Assembly: GCA_038065175.1 (NCBI GenBank) | Contig: JBBTRN010000053.1 | Location: 1-6,058 of the forward strand | DNA length: 6,058 bases | DNA from: JBBTRN01 sp038065175 | GTDB lineage: Bacteria > Patescibacteriota > Doudnabacteria > UBA920 | Reading direction: 5' to 3' | Shown: piece after piece, positions 1 through 5,569 of the stretch | Numbering within the stretch: the stretch's first letter is position 1 | Layout of the letters: every line of letters begins with the position of its first letter | Position numbers and translations under genes: made by a program | The notes under the pieces: model-generated | Told to the model about the DNA's origin: nothing | What the model saw: only the letters and a program-made list of their open reading frames with translations | Databases searched by the model: none

Positions 1-321
1 TTGCGACTGCAGTTTGGTGCCAACTTCCATAAGCCGCATAGTTGCGGCCAAGAGGTGCTTTGAAATGCACCAAGTTTCGCCTTCATGCTGGTCAATCATT
101 TTAGCAAGCAGGGTTTTGCGAATTTCCCGGGTGGAATTAAGCAAGTCAAAGTATTCTCCTTTGCCGGTCTTTTCGCCGGTAAAAAAGAAGTGCTCTTCCA
201 AGCTCACTAAATTCATAATCGCCAGGCTCAAGTCTTCTTCAGTGGAAAGGTCAAAACTGCCGCTGGCTTTCAGCTCATTAACCCTTTTGATTAATTCTTC
301 TTGATTGATGATATTTGCCAT
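1..321 (-). CDS. Hypothetical helical protein, C-terminus outside window
   Basis: I do not recognise this protein. An ATG at 319-321 opens a frame that stays open for 107 codons to the window edge, so the C-terminus is missing. The sequence is charged and lacks a signal peptide or membrane segment, so it is probably cytoplasmic and mostly helical. Residues 28-45 (rich in E and L, ending SLEEHF) and residues 77-99 (an EGETWCISKHLL segment) look like conserved helices. The acidic and His residues E42, E43, H44, H79, E80, E82 and H89 with C85 could form a metal or cofactor site, but this is only inference. It starts 17 bases after the stop of the CcdA-like gene, which suggests cotranscription. 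No Shine-Dalgarno sequence precedes the ATG. An opposite-strand frame of 96 codons overlaps it, but its product has no protein-like features. Confidence 0.72.
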   Translation of the reverse strand, partial: MANIINQEELIKRVNELKASGSFDLSTEEDLSLAIMNLVSLEEHFFFTGEKTGKGEYFDLLNSTREIRKTLLAKMIDQHEGETWCISKHLLAATMRLMEVGTKLQSQ

Positions 322-338
322 AGAAGTTTAATTATTTT

Positions 339-1124
339 TTAGACGAACAAGGTAAAGATGCCGAATAAAACCATGATAATCCCTCCCCATAGCCTCACCG
401 CATTTAAGTTATTGCGTTTCCAGTCCTGAAATTTTTCCAAGACCGCTTTTTCTGAAGCAACGAACAGCACGGCAACCAAAGGCAGCACAAACAGCAAATT
501 ATACCAGATCAAATAACCCATGCCTTTTAGTTTAGTCTGCGCGTCATGCAGTAGTCCCAAGACCATTAAGTATGGTCCGCCGGTGCAAGGAAACTCACAA
601 AGCCCGACTAATGCTCCCAGAAAAAACACCGCTGGAATAGAAGCCTTGCCCATAAGGTCAGCCATCTTACTATGCGCGGCGTGCGGGATTTGCAGCTTAA
701 TTGGGAAGCTTGGGAAGAAATAATTAATCAAATTAATTATTCCCATGCCAATAAGCAGGAACGCCCCAATCTTGCCCATGAAATGTGGTGTGTTGAATAA
801 ATGCAGTGTTCCGAGTATTCCAAGCCCAATGGCCAAATAAGCCATGAAGATACCGAAGATGTAAGCTCCGCCGATTTCCAGCATCTTTACCCGACTGAAT
901 GTGCCAACGGAAAATAGAAAGGCGATGGTCAACAGTAATATAGAGAATGCGCAGGGGTTAATGCTGTCTATTAGCGCGGCAATGGAAACCAGCGGAAATA
1001 ACTTTGTTCCTCCTCCCGAAATATTCCAAATTACTTGTGTGGCAGAAGAGCTGGATTTGAGGAATAGTAAAATCCCCAAACCAGCCAACACCAATGCAAG
1101 GATAATAATGAATCGTTTTTTCAT
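339..1124 (-). CDS. CcdA/DsbD-type thiol-disulfide membrane electron carrier
   Basis: This 261-residue polytopic membrane protein belongs to the CcdA/DsbD transmembrane family, which passes electrons from cytoplasmic thioredoxin through a membrane cysteine pair to thiols outside the membrane. Hydrophobic segments lie near residues 5-22, 45-75, 85-107, 117-137, 163-190, 203-223 and 242-260. The family signature is visible as an NPC motif (N56-C58) in the first core helix and a CEFPCTGGPY motif (C176-Y185) in a later one. C58 and C180 are the likely redox pair, and C176 is an extra cysteine. The first helix and a Ser-rich stretch (24-27) come before the core and resemble a signal anchor. The classical role is cytochrome c maturation or DsbD-like reduction, but no cytochrome gene is seen. 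The DUF1573 protein upstream, with its CMC motif, is a plausible partner. The start is the first ATG; an AAAAGGAA stretch lies too far upstream (about 15 bases) to be a normal ribosome binding site. Confidence 0.86.
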   Translation of the reverse strand: MKKRFIIILALVLAGLGILLFLKSSSSATQVIWNISGGGTKLFPLVSIAALIDSINPCAFSILLLTIAFLFSVGTFSRVKMLEIGGAYIFGIFMAYLAIGLGILGTLHLFNTPHFMGKIGAFLLIGMGIINLINYFFPSFPIKLQIPHAAHSKMADLMGKASIPAVFFLGALVGLCEFPCTGGPYLMVLGLLHDAQTKLKGMGYLIWYNLLFVLPLVAVLFVASEKAVLEKFQDWKRNNLNAVRLWGGIIMVLFGIFTLFV

Positions 1125-1147
1125 GTGAATTGTTTAGGTTCCTTTTC

Positions 1148-1303
1148 TGTCATCCCGACCCGACTTCGCTAAAGCTTCGTCGGGCACAGCCGACCCAAGT
1201 GATAAGTGGCCTGCCCGCCAAAGCCTTGGCGGCGGCGGGAGGGATCCCTTATCTGCCGAATTTAAGGGATTCCTCGACTCGGCCGCACTCGCTCGGAATG
1301 ACA
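1148..1303. repeat. Composite inverted-repeat (MITE-like) intergenic element
   Basis: A 156-base element fills most of the 222-base gap between the DUF1573 and CcdA-like genes. Its ends are an 11-base inverted repeat, TGTCATCCCGA at 1148-1158 and TCGGAATGACA at 1293-1303, with one mismatch. Inside are three further palindromes. CCCGAC/GTCGGG lies at 1159-1164 and 1179-1184. CCGCCAA/TTGGCGG lies at 1215-1221 and 1226-1232, within a longer GCCCGCC to GGCGGG stretch. GGGATCCCTT/AAGGGATTCC lies at 1241-1250 and 1264-1273. It carries no plausible gene; frames across it translate only the repeat. From memory, TGTCATTCCGAGCGA-type ends recur between genes in many uncultured-bacteria genomes. I infer a non-autonomous mobile or structural repeat. 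As RNA it would fold strongly ahead of the CcdA-like gene. Confidence 0.75.
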
Positions 1304-1346
1304 ACCTTTTTCGGATTTTAAAAATTAGGATAATTAAGTTAATTTT

Positions 1347-1895
1347 TTAAGGGGTAACGTTAGCTTTGAATTCTAAGGTGAGCTTGCCGCTGTCCGTGGA
1401 TTCCACAAAAACATTTCTCTGAATGGGTCCGACTCCCGAGGGTCCATGGGCGGCCGGGTCAAATATGACTTCCACAACAGCCTCGGAATTGGGGGCAATG
1501 GTTAAGCTGATGGTCGGTATGGATCCGCCGTGCCCAGGCATGCCAAAGGGGCCTTTGCGGTCATTGCCGGAAGTAATGACGGCTTGGGTGCACATGCAGG
1601 AAGTGTAGACTTTGCTTACTGTAATAGGCTCACCCGTTGTATTTTTTACAGTGAACGCTTTGGTAACTTTGCCTTTGGCCATAGAGATGGTGCCAAAGTC
1701 AAAGAAGGTTTCAGCAGCCGTAAGTTTACTGGCGGCGGCCTTTTGTCCTGCCTGTGGCTGATTGGAGGCCGTAGGACTGTTGGACAAGACAAAGGCTCCA
1801 GCAATCAGCACTATAAACAGGAAGATGCCGACAAAAATCCAATTGGTTTTTTTGATATTGGATTTTTGTGAATTTAAGTTATGATCATGTGACAT
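1347..1895 (-). CDS. Membrane-anchored DUF1573 domain protein
   Basis: This 182-residue protein has a short cytoplasmic head that includes HDH (3-5), one membrane helix (about 19-38), a low-complexity linker rich in A, S and Q (39-57), and a DUF1573 domain (about 60-182) outside the membrane. Domain hallmarks are FDFGTI (65-70), the central TSCMCT (98-103), and a beta-sandwich pattern ending in a hydrophobic strand (LTLEFKANV). DUF1573 folds are immunoglobulin-like and their biochemical function is mostly unknown. The usual SCGCT is SCMCT here, so C100, M101 and C102 form a soft-metal or redox-capable triplet. It is followed by a GPFGMPGHGG loop with M119 and H122. It lies 35 bases after the small Cys-containing gene and upstream of the CcdA-like gene, which suggests a role in envelope copper or thiol chemistry (inference). 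No Shine-Dalgarno sequence precedes the ATG. Confidence 0.9.
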   Translation of the reverse strand: MSHDHNLNSQKSNIKKTNWIFVGIFLFIVLIAGAFVLSNSPTASNQPQAGQKAAASKLTAAETFFDFGTISMAKGKVTKAFTVKNTTGEPITVSKVYTSCMCTQAVITSGNDRKGPFGMPGHGGSIPTISLTIAPNSEAVVEVIFDPAAHGPSGVGPIQRNVFVESTDSGKLTLEFKANVTP

Positions 1896-1910
1896 AATTG
1901 TATTAAATTA

Positions 1911-1947
1911 ATAACAAAAACCGCTTTGCATCATAAAAGAGCAAAGC
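1911..1947 (-). terminator. Possible weak Rho-independent terminator
   Basis: On the minus strand GCTTTGC (1947-1941) pairs with GCAAAGC (1929-1923) around an 11-base loop. GG and a run of five T follow, then GTTATT. The stem is only 7 bp and half AT-rich, and its loop contains the stop codon of the upstream gene. It would separate the four-gene metal operon from the DUF1573 gene, but it may only attenuate transcription or be chance. Confidence 0.38.
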
Positions 1948-2368
1948 CCGGATCGCGCTTTTCCTGCAAAGCTAAAAACCAAAATTGTTTGGAAATAGAG
2001 TAGACCAAGTCTTCCCATAGCCATCTCATCCTAATCCTTATGTGTAAAAAATGCCTTAACAACAGATGAAATCTTTGTATGAACCATGCAAAAATAGGCA
2101 AGAGCACTAGAGCAAGCAGGGCTAGCTTACCGCCACTCGGAACGGCCTGGGATAATTTACTGATTATACCCAAGTGATAATCTAAGCACGCCTCGTTTCC
2201 TTGCGGGACGGAACAATCGGCACCTTGAGCAATTGCGGGAATGCAGGCCTCATGGCCTTGGGCAGAGTGGTTCATGGACATAAAATTTAACAGCCCAATT
2301 GCGAAAATCGCCGTTGTGAGAAGGCTGGCAATTAAAAGTTTATTTGTTGAGTTACGAAAAAAATTCAT
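1931..2368 (-). CDS. Small Cys/His/Met-containing membrane protein, unknown family
   Basis: I do not recognise the family of this 145-residue protein. It has an N-terminal helix (about 11-29) that could be a signal anchor. A loop of about 48 residues (30-78) follows, containing M30, M32, H34, H39, C42, C52, C61 and H65. A second helix spans about 80-98, and the basic tail (99-145) is rich in H, R, W and F and ends in LL. By the positive-inside rule both ends are cytoplasmic and the loop faces outside. The MSMNH to HEAC stretch is the kind of Met/His/Cys grouping that binds Cu(I), but no known copper-chaperone motif is matched. It starts 3 bases after the stop of the metal ATPase gene, so the two are almost certainly cotranscribed. 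This supports a role as an accessory or metal-accepting subunit (inference). The stop is TGA. Confidence 0.72.
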   Translation of the reverse strand: MNFFRNSTNKLLIASLLTTAIFAIGLLNFMSMNHSAQGHEACIPAIAQGADCSVPQGNEACLDYHLGIISKLSQAVPSGGKLALLALVLLPIFAWFIQRFHLLLRHFLHIRIRMRWLWEDLVYSISKQFWFLALQEKRDPGFALL

Positions 2369-2371
2369 AAA

Positions 2372-4870
2372 TCAGACTTTAAGTTTAGGTTCGACTCGTT
2401 TTAAAAGCACTGCGTTTGTGGCTACGATAATGGAAGAAGCTGACATCAGCAAAGCCGCGATTTCCGGTTTTAACGACCAGCCGAGATTGTTGTAGAATAC
2501 CCCGGCCGCTACCGGAATGGCCAATATGTTATAAATTGCAGCCCAAAATAAATTCTGCTTCATTTTAATTACCGTGGCTTTACTTAAACGGATAGCCGCT
2601 ACAATATCGTAAGGATCGGATTTCATTAGCACAATATTGGCGGTTTCTATAGCCACGTCCGTTCCCGCGCCAATGGCAATGCCAATGTCTGCCTGGGCGA
2701 GGGCAGGGGCATCGTTAATGCCGTCTCCTACCATAGCCACAAACTTTCCTTCGTCCTGGAGTTTTTTCACATACTTAGCTTTATCTTCCGGCAGCACTTC
2801 GGCAAAAATTCGGTCAATCCCTAATTCTTTGGCCACTCCTTCTGCCACTTTAGTATGGTCGCCGGTAATCATTACCACTTCCAAGCCTAAATTTTTTAAT
2901 TCTTTAATAGCTTTTTTTGAACTCGGTTTAACCGTATCTGCCACTGCTACCATGCCCGCCAATTTCCCGTCAACGGCCAAAAGACTTAAAGTCTTGCCTT
3001 GACTGGCCAACAGAGCAATCTTCTCGCGTTGGCCGCTTCTGTCAACATTATATTTTTCCATCAGCTTTTCATTTCCGGCTAATACAATTTTTCCGTCTAT
3101 TTCTCCCTTTAAACCATAGCCCGCTATGGACTCAAAGCTTGTCAGTTTCTTCAGTTCTAATTTGCGGGTTTTGGCTTCATCAACAATGGTTTTGGCAATG
3201 GGGTGGTTGGAGCCGGATTCTATACCAGCCTCATATTGAATAACCTCGTCCGGCGACAGCCCGGAAAAACTCATTACATCAGTAACTTTTGGCTTGCCTT
3301 CCGTAAGTGTTCCGGTTTTATCCAGCACAATGGCAGTCAGCCTAGAGGTATTTTCCAAGGTCGCCGCATCTTTAATTAAAATGTTATGTTTGGCTCCAAG
3401 TCCGGTGCCGACAGCAACCGCTGTGGGAGTTGCCAAACCCAAAGCATCGGGACAAGCAATAACTACGGTAGCCACGGCAAAAGTAAGCGCCGTGAGCAGG
3501 CTTGCGTCTGCCAAAACATACCAGCCAAAAAAGGCGGCAAGGCCGGAGCCGATAGCCACAATAACCAGCCAACCGGCTGCTTTATCCGCTATGCGTTGGC
3601 CAGGTGCTTTGGAATTTTGGGCTGTTTCTACCAGTTTAATAATCTGGGCTAAAACAGTATCAGCGCCAACTTTTGTGGCTTTAAATTTAACCACGCCAGT
3701 AACGTTTACCGATCCGCCAACTACTTTATCTCCGCTATTTTTAGTAACGGGCAGGGATTCCCCGGTAACTAAAGATTCATCAACGGAAGTTGAGCCCTCC
3801 ACCACCTCTCCATCAACCGGCACCTTGTCGCCGGGGCGGACAACTACAATATCGCCCTTTACAATTTCCGCGCTGGGTATGCTTACTTCTTTTCCATTGC
3901 GAATTACCATAGCTTGAGGCGGCACCAAGTCAAATAAAGCCCTTAAGGCATCCGAAGTCCCTCTGCGGGATTTCATTTCCATCCAGTGTCCAAATAATAC
4001 AAAGGTTACTAAAAGCGCGGCTGCTTCATAAAAAGTTTCAGACTCCGGCCTTAGGAAAGTCAGTAAGACGCTAAATAGATAGGCCGCCAGCACGCCGGTT
4101 GCAATAAGGACAGCCATGTTGAGTTTTTTGGCTTTGAGCGAGTAATAAGTGCCGGTAATGAAAATTGAGCCTGTCCAAAAAACAATCGGCGTGGTAAGTA
4201 TAAGAAGCAGCCAATTAACCGGAATGGGGGTCGGGAGGTTTAATTTAAAAAAGTTTAAACCCACAGGCGAATAAAGAAAAATGGGTATAGACAACAAAAG
4301 CGAGATCCAGAATCTTTTGCGCATGTCCGCTTCCATCTTCTTGGCCATTTGCGGGCTGGTCCCCGCACCAGACATTTCATGTCGGTGCGGGGCAGGCATA
4401 GCCGCTTCGTGATCCATGTGGCTCATTTTGGAAAACTCGTCGCCGTGTTCCGTGTGATCATGCTTAGCTTTTTCGGGCTTGCCCGCCATAGCCTTGTCGG
4501 AGGCGGGAATCAAGTCCATGCCGCAACCAGGACATCTACCCGGCTGTTTTTGCCTCACTTCCGGATGCATCGGGCAGGTATAAATGCTTCCATTTGTAGT
4601 CATTTGTAGATTCGTATCCTTTTGTGGTTTTGTAGTATTATGTTCGTGTTGTTTATGTGTTAACTTTTCCGGCATGCCATATTCATACTGCTTAGCTTCC
4701 ATTTCACAGCCGCAAGTGCAGCTTAACTCTTCAGCCGCGCAAGCCAAACACTCCTTGCCGCACTTGCAGCTTGCCCCGTAGTGTCCTGACGTCGCGTCGG
4801 GACTACTACCGGGGTGGGTATGGCCATGATGATGCTTGCCTGATTTATTATGTTGATGTAGTTCGCACAT
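2372..4870 (-). CDS. P1B-type heavy-metal (probably Cu) translocating ATPase, CPD variant
   Basis: This complete 832-residue ATPase exports a soft metal, most likely Cu(I), using ATP. The N-terminal extension (1-185) holds a His cluster (HHHGH, 13-17), a seven-Cys cluster (C35, C37, C41, C44, C51, C53, C55), a heavy-metal-binding domain (97-122: YTCPMHPE, CPGCGMDLIP) and a His/Met-rich linker (137-166). Eight membrane helices lie near 187-205, 218-243, 250-273, 279-299, 433-453, 457-480, 770-792 and 803-823. Catalytic motifs are TGES (369-372), DKTGT with phosphorylated D517, HP (556-557), TGD (669-671) and GDGINDAPAL (715-724). Y780-N781 and M809 with S813 match CopA-type Cu(I) ligands. The intramembrane motif, however, is C473-P474-D475, not CPC or CPH, so it fits neither the usual CopA nor CopB class and no symbol is given. 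The ATG lies 5 bases after the previous stop. The metal-rich N-terminus supports this start over later Met codons. Confidence 0.96.
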   Translation of the reverse strand: MCELHQHNKSGKHHHGHTHPGSSPDATSGHYGASCKCGKECLACAAEELSCTCGCEMEAKQYEYGMPEKLTHKQHEHNTTKPQKDTNLQMTTNGSIYTCPMHPEVRQKQPGRCPGCGMDLIPASDKAMAGKPEKAKHDHTEHGDEFSKMSHMDHEAAMPAPHRHEMSGAGTSPQMAKKMEADMRKRFWISLLLSIPIFLYSPVGLNFFKLNLPTPIPVNWLLLILTTPIVFWTGSIFITGTYYSLKAKKLNMAVLIATGVLAAYLFSVLLTFLRPESETFYEAAALLVTFVLFGHWMEMKSRRGTSDALRALFDLVPPQAMVIRNGKEVSIPSAEIVKGDIVVVRPGDKVPVDGEVVEGSTSVDESLVTGESLPVTKNSGDKVVGGSVNVTGVVKFKATKVGADTVLAQIIKLVETAQNSKAPGQRIADKAAGWLVIVAIGSGLAAFFGWYVLADASLLTALTFAVATVVIACPDALGLATPTAVAVGTGLGAKHNILIKDAATLENTSRLTAIVLDKTGTLTEGKPKVTDVMSFSGLSPDEVIQYEAGIESGSNHPIAKTIVDEAKTRKLELKKLTSFESIAGYGLKGEIDGKIVLAGNEKLMEKYNVDRSGQREKIALLASQGKTLSLLAVDGKLAGMVAVADTVKPSSKKAIKELKNLGLEVVMITGDHTKVAEGVAKELGIDRIFAEVLPEDKAKYVKKLQDEGKFVAMVGDGINDAPALAQADIGIAIGAGTDVAIETANIVLMKSDPYDIVAAIRLSKATVIKMKQNLFWAAIYNILAIPVAAGVFYNNLGWSLKPEIAALLMSASSIIVATNAVLLKRVEPKLKV
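4361..4392. repeat. Intragenic 32-base palindrome in ATPase linker
   Basis: CCCCGCACC (4361-4369) pairs perfectly with GGTGCGGGG (4384-4392). Inside it GACAT (4371-4375) pairs with ATGTC (4379-4383) around a TTC loop, leaving one bulged A at 4370. The 14-bp stem encodes residues 160-170 of the metal ATPase (APHRHEMSGAG), in the variable linker just before the first membrane helix. Two of the linker's His residues and a Met are encoded by the palindrome itself. Confidence 0.72.
4481..4508. repeat. Intragenic copy of the intergenic repeat core
   Basis: This 28-base stretch starts GCCCGCCATAGCC and ends GGAGGCGGGA. It matches the intergenic element at 1213-1240 in the same orientation at 25 of 28 positions, with no gaps. 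Its arms CCCGCC and GGCGGG are an inverted repeat. It encodes ATPase residues 121-130 (IPASDKAMAG), directly after the heavy-metal-binding domain, and keeps the frame open. Confidence 0.65.
4774..4814. repeat. Intragenic 41-base palindrome in ATPase N-terminus
   Basis: The outer arms CCCCGTAGT (4774-4782) and ACTACCGGGG (4805-4814) pair with one bulged C. The inner arms GTCCTGACG (4783-4791) and CGTCGGGAC (4795-4803) pair with one G-T wobble around a TCG loop. T4804 is a further bulge. The stem of about 18 bp encodes residues 19-33 of the ATPase, the linker between its His cluster and its Cys cluster. Confidence 0.72.
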
Positions 4871-4875
4871 AGATT

Positions 4876-5568
4876 TTATGCAAATAAATATTTATAAAAT
4901 AATTGTGATTGGTCTACTACGGCCTGTAAAAAAGAATACTCATCGCTTAAATTACTTTCTGTTTTAGGAAGAATGAGAAAACCTTGCACAGTAATTTCTT
5001 CATCTGAAGTCGGCACAACTTGAAATTCGCCTAAGTCTTTAATGTTTGAGGGCTGCTTTCTTGCAGACAGTAGTTCTCGATTCCCGACCCGCTGGGTTAA
5101 CAGCACATAATCCCCATTAGTATATAAAAATTCTTTGACAGTGCGCTGGGTGCTAATTTCCACAAACCTTAAGAGCCCCCATTTAGCCTTGGCAATAGAC
5201 ACAATAGCTGTAGCCAATAGGTTATTAAATATTATTTTCTTATGTTGCTTGGTATATTTTGAACTGGCCAACAACTCGCTGCTTAAGTGTTTGAACAAAG
5301 GCAATCTGGTATTAACCGAACCAATATACTTAAAAGAATCCAGTAATTTCCCCTGTGAAATCCGTAAATCTTCCTGCAATTTTTTACTCTTTTTAACCTC
5401 TCTTTGATGCAAATAATATATGGCAATGCCCGCTCCGAGAATAAATATAGTTAGAAGAGATTCCGCGTAAGCTTTGGGCAGTATCCCAATATGGTCGGGA
5501 ACCAAATGCGGATGAATGACTAAACCGACAAACAGCAAGAAGTATATAATTTTTATAAATTTAGACAT
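4876..5568 (-). CDS. Two-helix membrane protein with possible sensor-like domain, unknown family
   Basis: I do not recognise this 230-residue protein with confidence. Two membrane helices (about 5-24 and 36-53) flank a short His-containing outer loop (H19, H21, H26). A charged, probably coiled-coil segment follows (54-80: many K, E, Q and L). A DSFKYIGSVN motif (77-86) then leads into a mixed alpha/beta cytoplasmic region (about 90-230). The layout of two helices, coiled coil and mixed domain resembles membrane sensors with a GAF-like domain, but no kinase, cyclase or DNA-binding output domain follows. That assignment is inference from the pattern only. It starts 1 base after the stop of the GGHH gene and ends 5 bases before the metal ATPase ATG, so it belongs to the same operon and may sense or modulate envelope metal stress. 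No Shine-Dalgarno sequence is seen. Confidence 0.72.
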   Translation of the reverse strand: MSKFIKIIYFLLFVGLVIHPHLVPDHIGILPKAYAESLLTIFILGAGIAIYYLHQREVKKSKKLQEDLRISQGKLLDSFKYIGSVNTRLPLFKHLSSELLASSKYTKQHKKIIFNNLLATAIVSIAKAKWGLLRFVEISTQRTVKEFLYTNGDYVLLTQRVGNRELLSARKQPSNIKDLGEFQVVPTSDEEITVQGFLILPKTESNLSDEYSFLQAVVDQSQLFYKYLFA

Positions 5569-5569
5569 A

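Noticed and set aside
14..304. Plus-strand open frame of 96 codons at the window start
   Set aside because: The minus-strand frame here is open to the window edge, gives a more protein-like sequence, and follows the direction and spacing of its neighbours.
1130..1321. Open frame of 63 codons on the plus strand in the gap before the CcdA-like gene
   Set aside because: It is a translation through the inverted-repeat element, with low-complexity product and no start context; such repeats produce spurious frames in many genomes.
1896..1930. Promoter for the DUF1573 gene with TACAAT as a -10 box
   Set aside because: The hexamer lies within a few bases of the ATG, no -35 box lies at suitable spacing, and the region is simply AT-rich.
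3384..3572. Minus-strand open frame of 62 codons inside the ATPase gene
   Set aside because: It is a second reading frame within conserved ATPase coding sequence, with no independent support.
3820..3838. Inverted repeat CCGGC/GCCGG in the ATPase gene
   Set aside because: It is short, and it encodes the conserved PGDKVPVDG actuator segment, so protein constraint and chance explain it.
3294..3917. Plus-strand open frame of 207 codons
   Set aside because: It lies antisense to the conserved core of the metal ATPase; the product is rich in S, T, P and A with no domain, as expected for a shadow frame.
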